Positions 19,150-29,053 of a DNA stretch of 64,000 bases are shown piece by piece (the stretch's first letter is position 1; every line of letters starts with the position of its first letter). The notes beneath the pieces were generated by a model, which had not been told where the DNA came from, searched no databases, and worked only from the letters and a program-made list of their open reading frames with translations. Where the stretch lies: NCBI RefSeq assembly GCF_003121985.1, contig NZ_QEWP01000004.1:248001-312000 (forward strand), written 5' to 3'. This stretch comes from Marinilabilia rubra (GTDB taxonomy: Bacteria > Bacteroidota > Bacteroidia > Bacteroidales > Marinilabiliaceae). The translations under genes were made by a program, and so were the position numbers.

Positions 19150-19157
19150 CAAAAATA
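19150..19157 (-). promoter_or_regulatory. -7 box upstream of ffh
   Basis: On the minus strand the sequence reads TATTTTTG, an exact TAnnTTTG, about 25 bp upstream of the ffh start, giving a leader of roughly 20 nt. Confidence 0.55.
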
Positions 19158-19307
19158 TAAAATTATCCGGGAAATAAGAACAATATTTTGCTTAAGACAA
19201 AAGGTTTTGGGTTCAAGGTATAGTGTTTTGTTTTTTGCGTTGCGGGTGCAGAGGTAAGAGTAATAGCACTAACTACTGAAATCTTTTTACTTTCAACCGA
19301 CTACTGA

Positions 19308-20300
19308 TCACTGACCACTGTCCCCATACACAATTTTTTCCATCACGTAATTTGTTCTAGCCGCTGTTTCTCCCGTACTCACACACTTTTCTTCATTTTT
19401 TATGGATTTTACTACGTTATGAATAAGGTTATATTGAATGTTTTCAGGATTGATGTAAGGAAATTCCAGAAAATCACGCTCTTTAAACAAGAGAATGGGC
19501 TCATGGCCATATGTACTGAATTCAATGCGTCCTTTTGTTCCAATAATTTCAATAACATCTCGTGTTGAAGAGTGATCGGTAATAAAGCTCCATGTTCCAC
19601 TCCCAAGAACACCATTCCCAAATTCCATCTGGGCCACTACAGTGTCCTCAGCCTTGTACAAGCCACCAAGATTTTTAGAAGTACCCGATACTTTCTTCAC
19701 CGGGCCAAACAAAAAATCCAAAAAATCAAGCTGATGAGAAGCCAGATCGTAAAAAACACCACCTCCCGCGATCTCAGGATCTACGCGCCACGCCTGGTTC
19801 TCCTGATCAGCTTCGGCAGGCGTAGGCGGTCTGAGGAGCATAATGTTCACCATCAATGGCCTTCCTATTGTTCCGTCCTCAAGGAGTGTTTTTACCTTCC
19901 TGAAGCCGGGTAAAGTACGCCGGTAATAAGCTACAAACAACGGAACTCCGGTTTCTTTACTGACAAGATTCATTTCCCGGCACTGCTCATAAGTTGCGGC
20001 CATAGGCTTTTCTACATAAACAGGCTTACCCGCTTTCATTGCCTTTATGGCGTATATCGCATGACTTGAAGGTGGAGTTGCAACGTATACCGCATTAACC
20101 TCATCATCATTAATCAATTCATCGGCATCGCTATACCATTTGGGAACTTTGTGACGGTGTGCATAGTCTTCTGCCAATTTGTCATCCCGACGCATAACAG
20201 CCACTAATTCTGAATCTTCAATCTTATTGAATGCCGGACCACTTTTAAACTCTGTGACGTTTCCACACCCTATTATTCCCCATTTTATTGTATTATCCAT
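19308..20300 (-). CDS. Gfo/Idh/MocA family oxidoreductase
   Basis: A 330-residue NAD(P)-dependent dehydrogenase. The N-terminal Rossmann fold carries GIIGCGNVTEF (~8-18) and the family signature VYVEKPMA (~94-101), whose Lys is catalytic. The C-terminal alpha/beta domain contains GGGVFYDLASHQLDFLDFLF, including the His of the substrate site. Members oxidise sugars, inositols or related polyols; the substrate is not evident. The C-terminus runs into a heptamer repeat tract (ACTGACCACTG at the stop), suggesting that the repeat has eroded the gene end. Confidence 0.88.
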   Translation of the reverse strand: MDNTIKWGIIGCGNVTEFKSGPAFNKIEDSELVAVMRRDDKLAEDYAHRHKVPKWYSDADELINDDEVNAVYVATPPSSHAIYAIKAMKAGKPVYVEKPMAATYEQCREMNLVSKETGVPLFVAYYRRTLPGFRKVKTLLEDGTIGRPLMVNIMLLRPPTPAEADQENQAWRVDPEIAGGGVFYDLASHQLDFLDFLFGPVKKVSGTSKNLGGLYKAEDTVVAQMEFGNGVLGSGTWSFITDHSSTRDVIEIIGTKGRIEFSTYGHEPILLFKERDFLEFPYINPENIQYNLIHNVVKSIKNEEKCVSTGETAARTNYVMEKIVYGDSGQ

Positions 20301-20360
20301 ATTCCAGATTGAGAATGTTATATTGTTAGTATTTAAAAATCATAATCACCTGCCTAAATA

Positions 20361-20484
20361 GTGCCCGTCTATAAAGTCAGCTTTTAAACTAAGTAGTCAT
20401 GTGTCTTGTCAGAAAGTTCCAGTTGCAATCCCGAGGCTAAGGGAGCAAGCATAACGACGCAAAAGGTACTTTATGGACCGACAC
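20361..20484 (+). mobile_element. MITE copy A (124 bp), 16-bp terminal inverted repeats, TSD TAAATA
   Basis: The left end GTGCCCGTCTATAAAG and the reverse complement of the right end GTGTCGGTCCATAAAG match at 13 of 16 positions. Direct 6-bp duplications TAAATA flank it exactly (20355-20360 and 20485-20490). It shares with copy B the internal words GTCATGTGTCT, TTGCAAT and GGGAGCAAGC, followed by AACGACGCAAA and TGGTACTTTATGGACCG-like ends. It has no coding capacity and probably depends on a full-length transposon elsewhere. Confidence 0.88.
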
Positions 20485-20668
20485 TAAATAAAACCGTGGT
20501 CATAAACTATTACCCTATAATCGCCAAAATAAACATATCTTTAATTTCAAACCTTGCTATCTTTTGTGAATCGTATTTTTCCTATCAAAGAAAGATAAAG
20601 AAGGTTTTGTTCATATAGAGTTGAGAAAATAAATGAAACGGAAAACAATATTTTCTTTAATAAGTTTA

Positions 20669-20698
20669 TTTGTCAAAAAGCAGAAGATTATATATTTG
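20669..20698 (+). promoter_or_regulatory. Promoter of the metallophosphoesterase gene, apparently leaderless
   Basis: TTTG at 20669-20672 and TATATTTG at 20691-20698 are exact Bacteroidota -33 and -7 boxes with an 18-bp spacer. The ATG at 20703 lies only 4 bp downstream, where transcription would be expected to start. Confidence 0.65.
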
Positions 20699-20702
20699 CG
20701 AC

Positions 20703-21713
20703 ATGCTTTCCAAAATTATCGATAAAACATTGAATCCTGGAGCAAGCGCCTCCCGCCCTGCAAAGCGTTACGATTACGATATAATCGGCGATGTACACGG
20801 ATATGCAAATGAATTGGAGATTTTGCTCAAGCAAATGGATTACCGTGAAATAAATGGTGTTTATCTTCATGACGACCGAAAAGCTGTCTTTGTAGGAGAT
20901 TTTACGTGCCGGGGGCCCGAAACACGTCGAGCCATTAACATCGTGCGTAATATGGTTGAACATGAAACAGGGTATGCTATTTTGGGCAATCATGAGCTCA
21001 ATGCCATCGCTAATTTCACCAAAAGCAAAGAGTGGAAGAAACCATTCAAGCAAGCCACCGGCTCGAGCAAAAAAGTAATGGACCGCATCAGAGAGGAATA
21101 CATTTACGATAAGGCTCAACTGAAAACCGACATCAAATGGTTACGTCAATTACCTTTCTCGCTTGACTTTGGAAAGTTCCGTGTAGTCCATGCTTACTGG
21201 TCAGACGAGCACCTGAATTTGCTCAAAGAAAGCAGAAAAAGAGGGAAGCTTACCAAGAGGGTCCTTTCTAAAATGTTCGCACCAGACACCAAACTGGCCA
21301 TGGCTATGCGGCAGACTACGAGAGGTATTGAACTCAATCTGCCTCATGATCTGCTGATCAAAGATCACAGAAATATCCGCCGTACTAATTTCCGCATGAA
21401 GTGGTGGGATTCACCTAAAGAAAAGACTTTTGAACAGGTTAGCTACGGCAATAAGTTCACTCTTCCACATTATACCATCCCCCGGGAGGTACTGCCGGTT
21501 TTTGATGTTTATCCCACAAAAGCCCCGGTCGTTTTTATGGGGCATTACTGTGTGGAACAGAAGAATATGATACCTGCTGCCAATGTTTGCTGTGTGGATA
21601 ACTGTGCTGCAAACGGCGGTTACCTGGCAGCTTACAGGTGGAATGGAGAGTTACCGTTGAAACTTACCAATTTTGTTTTTCAGAAAAAGCTGGTAAGTTC
21701 TGAGGGAAGGTAG
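20703..21713 (+). CDS. Calcineurin-like metallophosphoesterase
   Basis: A 336-residue phosphoesterase with the metal-binding blocks GDVHG (~30-34), GDFTCRG (~64-70, the GD-x-x-x-RG motif) and GNHE (~100-103). Downstream His-containing segments are VVHAYW (~165) and FMGHYC (~280). It resembles bis(5'-nucleosyl)-tetraphosphatase/serine-threonine phosphatase-like proteins, but the substrate is unknown. The family N-terminus starts at DYDIIGDVHG, so the ATG at 20703 is adequate. An upstream in-frame ATG at 20670 would place the start inside the promoter. Confidence 0.85.
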   Translation: MLSKIIDKTLNPGASASRPAKRYDYDIIGDVHGYANELEILLKQMDYREINGVYLHDDRKAVFVGDFTCRGPETRRAINIVRNMVEHETGYAILGNHELNAIANFTKSKEWKKPFKQATGSSKKVMDRIREEYIYDKAQLKTDIKWLRQLPFSLDFGKFRVVHAYWSDEHLNLLKESRKRGKLTKRVLSKMFAPDTKLAMAMRQTTRGIELNLPHDLLIKDHRNIRRTNFRMKWWDSPKEKTFEQVSYGNKFTLPHYTIPREVLPVFDVYPTKAPVVFMGHYCVEQKNMIPAANVCCVDNCAANGGYLAAYRWNGELPLKLTNFVFQKKLVSSEGR

Positions 21714-21933
21714 GATGACGAAATGGTGAAAGGGGCCAAGGGTGAGAGTGGGGAATTGTTTCGACCTTTATTAATCTCATTTAGTTCATCAATCAACTGA
21801 CCACCGATTACTGTTTTCTTATGGCCTCCCTTCAGGCTCCCGTTTATTTCCTGCTCTTCGCGCAATGCAACTTGCTCAATGCCCTAATTTCTCTGCTCAC
21901 CTCCGGCCTATATCACCTGCAAACTCAATGGAA

Positions 21934-21966
21934 AACTGACCACTGACTACTGACCACTGATTACTA
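21934..21966 (-). repeat. Heptamer repeat tract at the 3' end of topB
   Basis: Four units of the ACTGACC/ACTGACT type lie immediately after the topB stop, in the opposite orientation to the tract at 1553-1614. This belongs to the same family. Confidence 0.75.
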
Positions 21967-21967
21967 T

Positions 21968-24355
21968 TCATGACTCCTCAAGCACCAATTTAAAATCCTC
22001 ACTCCAGGCAAGACGGCCTTTTTTGTCTGTGCCATCATCAGCTTTAAATCCTTTAAGCACATTTGTTTTGCCATTGAAAATCAGCCCCTCGGCTTGCTTA
22101 TCGGTAATCTTTTTGCCCATAAAACTGAAAGGAATCAAAACACGACACCCTTCCCGATAGCGGTTGCACCCCCAGGCATTTTTACCTTTAATAATAATGC
22201 CATGGCCGCATTGAGGACATTTCCACTCAGGTGTTTCGTCTTTTTCAAGACGAAGCTGATAATTTTCGTCCAAAGAAAGCTTACCATTTACCTTTTCTCC
22301 ATCTTTTTCAAATCCTTTTATCAAGGGGGTTTTTCCTTTTTTCAGAAGGGCTTCAATTTGTTTATCTGTCAGTTTTTTATCATGGAATATAAAAGGAATA
22401 AGTGTCTTACAGCCCTCCTTGAATCGTGAGCATCCCCAATTCTTTTTACCTTTTACCATCACCCCCTCGCCACAACGGGGACAGGCAATTTTGCTACCGG
22501 CAGAAACCGAAGCAGTTTCTTTTTGCTTGTTTTGGGCTTTTTCTTTGGCGGCAGCCGCTTTTTTCTGTTCCTCTGTAACCTCTATTTTACGTGCAGAATT
22601 ATCCCTTTTCACAACCTGCACTACATCGTTGACCATTACCTTCATTTCTTCCATAAACGCATGCACATCATATTCACCATGCTCTATATCACGCAACTTT
22701 TTCTCCCACATACCGGTTAGTTCCACCGACTTGAGCAAATCATTTTTCACACTGTCGATTAATTGGATTCCCGTAATAGTGGGTGTCAGACTCTTCCTGT
22801 TTTTGGTAATGTACCGTCTTTTGAATAGCGTTTCAATAATGGCTGCCCGTGTTGATGGTCGGCCTATACCGTTTTCTTTCATCAGGTCACGCAATTCATC
22901 ATCATCAACCTGTTTCCCGGCAGTTTCCATAGCTCTTAGCAGCGAAGCCTCCGTAAAGGGTTTCGGTGGCTGGGTTTCCTTTTCCTGAAGATCAGGCTTA
23001 TGAGGGCCGCTTTCGCCCTTCTCGAAATCGGGCAGCACATTGTCTTCACCCGTTTTTTTGGCGGCCGAATCTCTTTTGTAAACTTCACGCCACCCGGGAT
23101 CAACAATCTGTTTGCCGGACGTTTTAAACTTCACACTGTCCACTTTGCCTTCTACGGTGGTGGTTGAAATAGTACTGTCGGCCCAGAAAGCGGCAATAAA
23201 TCGCCTGGCCACCGTATCGAAAACCAGTTTCTCGTTACGGCTGAGGTTAGAAGGAATTTGACCGGTAGGAATAATGGCATGGTGATCAGTCACCTTTTTA
23301 TCATTAAACACCTTCTTCGATTTCCTGATTTTCTTATCAAGAAGTGGTGCTGTTAAAGATTCATAAGGTTTGAGTCCTCTGAGGATCCCAGGTACTTTGG
23401 GATAAATATCATTACTCAAAAAGGTAGTATCCACACGTGGGTAAGTTGTGGCTTTCTTTTCATATAGCCCCTGGATCAGTTTCAGGGTTTCATCAGCTGA
23501 AAAGCCAAAACGCTTATTACACTCCACCTGCAAAGCCGTAAGATCAAACAAGCGGGGTGGTGCCTCTTTACCTTTCTTACGGTTAAAATCGGTTATTTCA
23601 AAGTTTTTGTCTTTGATAATTTCCAGGGCTTCCAAAGCTTCTTCTTTTTTGAAGAACTTTCCGCTGGTGGCTGAAAACACCACATCTTTATAAGTGGTTT
23701 TTAGTTCCCAAAAAGTTTGGGGAACAAAATTCTCAATTTCTTTGTATCGCTCCACAATCAGTGCCAACGTTGGTGTTTGCACCCGACCAATGGACAATAC
23801 CTGTCCCTGCTGACCATATTTTAAGGTGTAAAGCCGGGTTGCATTGATTCCCAGCAGCCAGTCACCAATGGCCCGCATGCTTCCGGCGGCATAGAGACTG
23901 TCAAACTCTTTGGCATCGTACAATTTGGCAAACCCCTCTTTCAAGGCATCCTCAGTCAGGGATGAAACCCATAATCGTTTAACCGGACATTTACAACCCG
24001 CCTTCTGAAGTACCCAGCGTTGTATCACCTCTCCTTCCTGTCCGGCATCACCACAGTTTATTACCTCATCAGCTTTTTCCACCAGGTTGCTAATTGTTCT
24101 GAATTGCTTTACCACACCCTGATTACTTAATAACTTAATCCCGAATTTCGCCGGAACCATAGGCAACGAATGAAGCCGCCAGCGCTTCCAGTCGGGCGTA
24201 TAATCATGGGGCTCTTTCAATGTGCAGAGGTGACCAAAAGTCCAGGTAACCTGAAAATTATTTCCCTCATAAAATCCGTCACGCTGGTTTTTGGCTCCCA
24301 AAACACGCGCAATTTCCCTGGCTACACTGGGTTTCTCGGCAATACATACCTTCAT
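21968..24355 (-). CDS. topB: DNA topoisomerase III (type IA)
   Basis: A 795-residue type IA topoisomerase. The Toprim domain is N-terminal (AEKPSVAREIARVLGA with the catalytic Glu, then NCGDAGQEGE near 100). The central gate has SIGRVQTPTLALIVERY, and the active-site Tyr is in TYPRVDTTFLS (Tyr ~305). Later come DHHAIIPTG and GRPSTRAAIIETLFKR. The C-terminal extension carries two C4 zinc-finger repeats (CPRCGEGV...GCSRFKEGC and CPQCGHGI...GCNRYREGC), each followed by a TDKQ-type linker. It relaxes and decatenates DNA through single-strand passage. A variant -7 box TATCTTCG lies ~28 bp upstream on the minus strand. Confidence 0.95.
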   Translation of the reverse strand: MKVCIAEKPSVAREIARVLGAKNQRDGFYEGNNFQVTWTFGHLCTLKEPHDYTPDWKRWRLHSLPMVPAKFGIKLLSNQGVVKQFRTISNLVEKADEVINCGDAGQEGEVIQRWVLQKAGCKCPVKRLWVSSLTEDALKEGFAKLYDAKEFDSLYAAGSMRAIGDWLLGINATRLYTLKYGQQGQVLSIGRVQTPTLALIVERYKEIENFVPQTFWELKTTYKDVVFSATSGKFFKKEEALEALEIIKDKNFEITDFNRKKGKEAPPRLFDLTALQVECNKRFGFSADETLKLIQGLYEKKATTYPRVDTTFLSNDIYPKVPGILRGLKPYESLTAPLLDKKIRKSKKVFNDKKVTDHHAIIPTGQIPSNLSRNEKLVFDTVARRFIAAFWADSTISTTTVEGKVDSVKFKTSGKQIVDPGWREVYKRDSAAKKTGEDNVLPDFEKGESGPHKPDLQEKETQPPKPFTEASLLRAMETAGKQVDDDELRDLMKENGIGRPSTRAAIIETLFKRRYITKNRKSLTPTITGIQLIDSVKNDLLKSVELTGMWEKKLRDIEHGEYDVHAFMEEMKVMVNDVVQVVKRDNSARKIEVTEEQKKAAAAKEKAQNKQKETASVSAGSKIACPRCGEGVMVKGKKNWGCSRFKEGCKTLIPFIFHDKKLTDKQIEALLKKGKTPLIKGFEKDGEKVNGKLSLDENYQLRLEKDETPEWKCPQCGHGIIIKGKNAWGCNRYREGCRVLIPFSFMGKKITDKQAEGLIFNGKTNVLKGFKADDGTDKKGRLAWSEDFKLVLEES

Positions 24356-24782
24356 AAAGCAGATGATTGTGGTGAAGTAGCGCGAAGATAGTGAAAATGA
24401 TTTTTAAAATTTAACATTGCAGAATAGAACCTTTTTCTCCCCTTTGCAACAAGAGCTCTATTACCTTTCGACAAAGATGAGAAGTAAACGTCCCCCTCTT
24501 TACTTTCGGAAAATTTTGTCGTGGCTAACGGCAGCGAATTTACCACTTGTGGAAAACAAAAAGAAGTTGAAACGCATGCTTCAGAAGTAAAAATACCCTG
24601 ACCTCATTTTTTTACATTTAAAGACGATCCTTAAAACATCTATTTTTACCGATAAACTCCCAAAACAGGAGGTTTTAGTCCGATTACAGATAATTTGTTT
24701 ATTAATTTTCCCTATTCTTTAATCGGTTAGCGTGCTCTGAAAAATTATTTTTAAACATATTTAATAAAAGACAAGAGCCGGA
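24356..24782. other. Intergenic region between divergent topB and sulP-type genes
   Basis: AT-rich, with no open frame of interest. The left end holds the topB promoter region (minus-strand TATCTTCG near 24381-24390). Nothing else is recognised up to the transporter promoter at 24820. Confidence 0.5.
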
Positions 24783-24819
24783 ATGGTTTGTCTCTATTGG
24801 TCTGCGCCGGAATTAGCTC

Positions 24820-24827
24820 TATTTTTG
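24820..24827 (+). promoter_or_regulatory. Promoter of the SulP transporter gene
   Basis: TATTTTTG fits TAnnTTTG, with TTG at 24797-24799 as a -33 box (20-bp spacer). It lies inside the longest open frame, which supports the internal ATG at 24873 as the true start. Confidence 0.6.
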
Positions 24828-24872
24828 CCGGCTCTGAAACCAAGTATAACCAATTATTACCATTCCTTACAA

Positions 24873-26402
24873 ATGAAGCAACTCTTCGACCTATTCAACT
24901 TTTCGCAAAAAATCAATTACAAAACCGAGATACTTTCCGGGCTTACCGTGGCCCTGGCCCTTGTTCCGGAGGCTGTGGCATTTGCCATGATTGCAGGCTT
25001 ATCTCCTCTTACGGGACTCTATGCAGCTTTCGTAATGGGGTTGGCCACCTCCATATTCGGAGGCCGTCCGGGCATGATATCGGGAGCCACAGGAGCAGTA
25101 GCAGTAGTGATCGTCGCACTGGCCCAAAGCCACGGAGTAGAATATGTTTTCGCAACTGTTGTTCTGGCGGGACTCCTGCAAATGGCAGCGGGGTTTCTTA
25201 AGCTTGGAAAACTCATCCGTTTGGTACCTCATCCTGTTATTTTTGGATTTGTAAATGGTCTGGCCATCATTATTTTCATGTCACAGCTGGCGCAATTTAA
25301 GACCGCTGACGGAGAGTGGCTCTCAGGTAGTCCTTTGTACACAATTCTGGGGCTGGTTCTGCTTACCATGCTGATCATTTGGGGACTACCCAAAATAACC
25401 AAAGCCATTCCCGCATCACTGGCAGCCATCTTAGTGGTATTTGGCATTGTAGCCTATTTCGGAATTGACACAAAAACGGTAGGTGACCTGGCATCCATTC
25501 AGGGAGGCTTCCCTCCCTTTCACATTCCCGACATCCCCTTCAATCTGGAGACCCTGGAGGTCATCTTCCCATATGCCGCCATTGTTGCAGGCGTTGGACT
25601 CATCGAAAGTTTGCTGACTCTGGACATTGTTGACGAAATCACAGAAACACGAGGCAACGGGAACAAAGAAGCCGTTGCCCAGGGAGCTGCCAACATGCTT
25701 TCGGGAGTATTTTCGGGCATGGGGGGATGTGCCATGATCGGTCAAAGTCTTATAAACACATCCAACGGAGCACGGGCCCGTTTATCAGGGATTGTGGCAG
25801 CTATCATGTTGCTGGTATTTGTAATGTTTGGCTCCGGGCTGATTGAAAAAGTGCCCATGGCTGCCCTTACCGGACTAATGATTATGGTTTCAATAGGAAC
25901 CTTTGAATGGGCAAGTCTGCGCACATTTGACAAAATGCCCAAATCAGATATTTTTGTGATGGTCACGGTAACGCTCGTAACCGTATTCCTCCACAACCTG
26001 GCGCTGGCAGTAATTATTGGTGTCATTATCTCAGCGCTTGTATTTGCCTGGGACAATGCCAAACGCATCCGGGCCCGTAAAAGTATTGATGAAGAAGGCG
26101 TGAAGCACTATGAAATTTACGGGCCTCTGTTCTTTGGATCGGTAACGGCATTTAACGACAAGTTTGATGTGATGAACGATCCCAAAGAAGTGATCATAGA
26201 TTTTGCCGAAAGCCGCGTTGTAGACATGTCGGCCATTGAGGCCCTTAACCGGATTACTGAACGTTACCTGAAAGTGGGCAAAAAAGTACACCTAAAGCAC
26301 CTGAGCCCCGATTGCCGGAAGCTACTCAAGAATGCAGAAAACATCATTGATGTAAATGTAATGGAAGATCCTACCTACAAAGTTATGGTGAACAAGCTAT
26401 AG
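24873..26402 (+). CDS. SulP-family inorganic anion transporter with STAS domain
   Basis: A 509-residue protein with about 10-12 membrane segments followed by a cytoplasmic STAS domain (~400-509). SulP signatures are the N-terminal GLTVALALVPEAVAFAMIAG (TM1), the GLYAAFVMGLATSIFGG and SGATGAVAVVIVALA segments, and GMGGCAMIGQSLINTSNGAR. The STAS domain has VIIDFAESRVVDMSAIEAL, whose Ser is the position phosphorylated in anti-sigma antagonists. Substrates in the family include sulfate, bicarbonate and other anions; which one applies here is unclear. I moved the start from 24783 to 24873 because the first 30 residues are unconserved and overlap the promoter. Confidence 0.9.
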   Translation: MKQLFDLFNFSQKINYKTEILSGLTVALALVPEAVAFAMIAGLSPLTGLYAAFVMGLATSIFGGRPGMISGATGAVAVVIVALAQSHGVEYVFATVVLAGLLQMAAGFLKLGKLIRLVPHPVIFGFVNGLAIIIFMSQLAQFKTADGEWLSGSPLYTILGLVLLTMLIIWGLPKITKAIPASLAAILVVFGIVAYFGIDTKTVGDLASIQGGFPPFHIPDIPFNLETLEVIFPYAAIVAGVGLIESLLTLDIVDEITETRGNGNKEAVAQGAANMLSGVFSGMGGCAMIGQSLINTSNGARARLSGIVAAIMLLVFVMFGSGLIEKVPMAALTGLMIMVSIGTFEWASLRTFDKMPKSDIFVMVTVTLVTVFLHNLALAVIIGVIISALVFAWDNAKRIRARKSIDEEGVKHYEIYGPLFFGSVTAFNDKFDVMNDPKEVIIDFAESRVVDMSAIEALNRITERYLKVGKKVHLKHLSPDCRKLLKNAENIIDVNVMEDPTYKVMVNKL

Positions 26403-26437
26403 AATTAGGATATTGCGCGAGTGACGCGGAAATGCAT

Positions 26438-26473
26438 AAAAAAAGAGACGCAATGATTTGTGTCTCTTTTTTT
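26438..26473. terminator. Bidirectional terminator between SulP and ABC-F genes
   Basis: The stem AAAAAAAGAGAC/GTCTCTTTTTTT with a 12-nt loop lies between convergent genes and can serve both. Confidence 0.88.
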
Positions 26474-26545
26474 ATTACTGACATTTAAAGTCACTTCTCG
26501 TTCTGCGGCAGCTCGGCAGCTATAGTTCTCAACGGCCTTTTCCTG

Positions 26546-28174
<1,629 letters not shown>

Positions 28175-28369
28175 TTAATCGATAGATGATGTAACAAATC
28201 ATTTGTTGGACTTTGCCTTTTATTAGCTTCGCAGTTCTTCCCTACTGATGGCCGGCAAAGCTTCTCCGGGAGGCCGGTCAAAAATTCATACAGACCTCCC
28301 ATTTTGGGCTGCAAAGGTAATAATAAATAACAGGGAAGATGTTTAACCAGTGTTAAATCCATACTCTGA

Positions 28370-28835
28370 CAATACTTCTCTTTTTACGGAATGGGTGGCC
28401 TCAGCACCTGGGGCTTTCGTGCTACCGGCGGCCTTACTTATTACCTTAAAGAGAGTGGCTTTGGCTCTTCTTTAAGTCTGGGATACTCTCATGCCATTGG
28501 GTACTGATAATTTGGAAGTACCCCTCGAATTTTCTGGTTATTATGGTGGTTATGGCAGTGGTTATGGCGGATACGCCTTCCAACCTCTTGAAGCTAATGA
28601 AGACGTTACCCTTGAACTTTACTCTTATAATACTATCAATTTGATGTATTCTTATAATTTAAGAGTTGGCACCAAGTCCAAGTTTGTTTTTAGTGGAGGA
28701 TACTCTGTACCCTTGCAGGATGATGTATACAGGGTGAAATCGGGCCATATTTTAACTGATAAATCCAAAACCTTTATCAATTGGATGGCTCCCGGCGGAT
28801 TTATTATCGGAGTAAAGTTTATGCTGGGGGTATAA
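28370..28835 (+). pseudogene. Remnant of a small outer-membrane beta-barrel protein gene
   Basis: From 28370 the frame reads QYFSFYGMGGLSTWGFRATG and continues with GLTYYLKESGFGSSLSLGY, then stops at TGA just after 28500. A second frame, open from 28491 to 28835, continues with Gly/Tyr-rich barrel-like sequence (FSGYYGGYGSGYGGYAFQP, then FVFSGGYSVPLQD) and ends ...GGFIIGVKFMLGV, a typical beta-strand end of an outer-membrane protein. The two parts fit as one protein with a frameshift near 28490-28510 and a lost N-terminus (a stop precedes residue 1). A terminator follows at 28885. Confidence 0.6.
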
Positions 28836-28884
28836 AGCCTGGTTCTGATATTGAGCGGGTAATAAGATGCTGGTTTCAAAAATA

Positions 28885-28919
28885 AAAAACGGAGTGAATT
28901 TGAGGTTCACTCCGTTTTT
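28885..28919. terminator. Terminator after the OMP remnant
   Basis: The stem AAAAACGGAGTGAA/TTCACTCCGTTTTT with a 7-nt loop is strong and symmetric. It lies 50 bp after the remnant's stop and 135 bp from the M3 peptidase gene, which ends towards it. Confidence 0.88.
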
Positions 28920-29053
28920 CTTTTGGTATAATATCAATCTGAAATGAGATGACACAAACTCAAGAAGCTGAGTTTTCTAACCTTCTATCTTCTAATCTCT
29001 AACATCCAGCCCCCAGCTTCTGCCTCCTGCCTCTCAACGAACATACTAATTCC

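Noticed and set aside
20406-20618. Open frames overlapping the two MITE copies (also 52342-52563)
   Set aside because: They start or lie within the repeat elements, differ between copies and cross the insertion boundaries.
21968-26402. topB and the SulP transporter sharing one regulatory unit
   Set aside because: They are divergent with a 400-bp gap and separate promoters; nothing links their functions.
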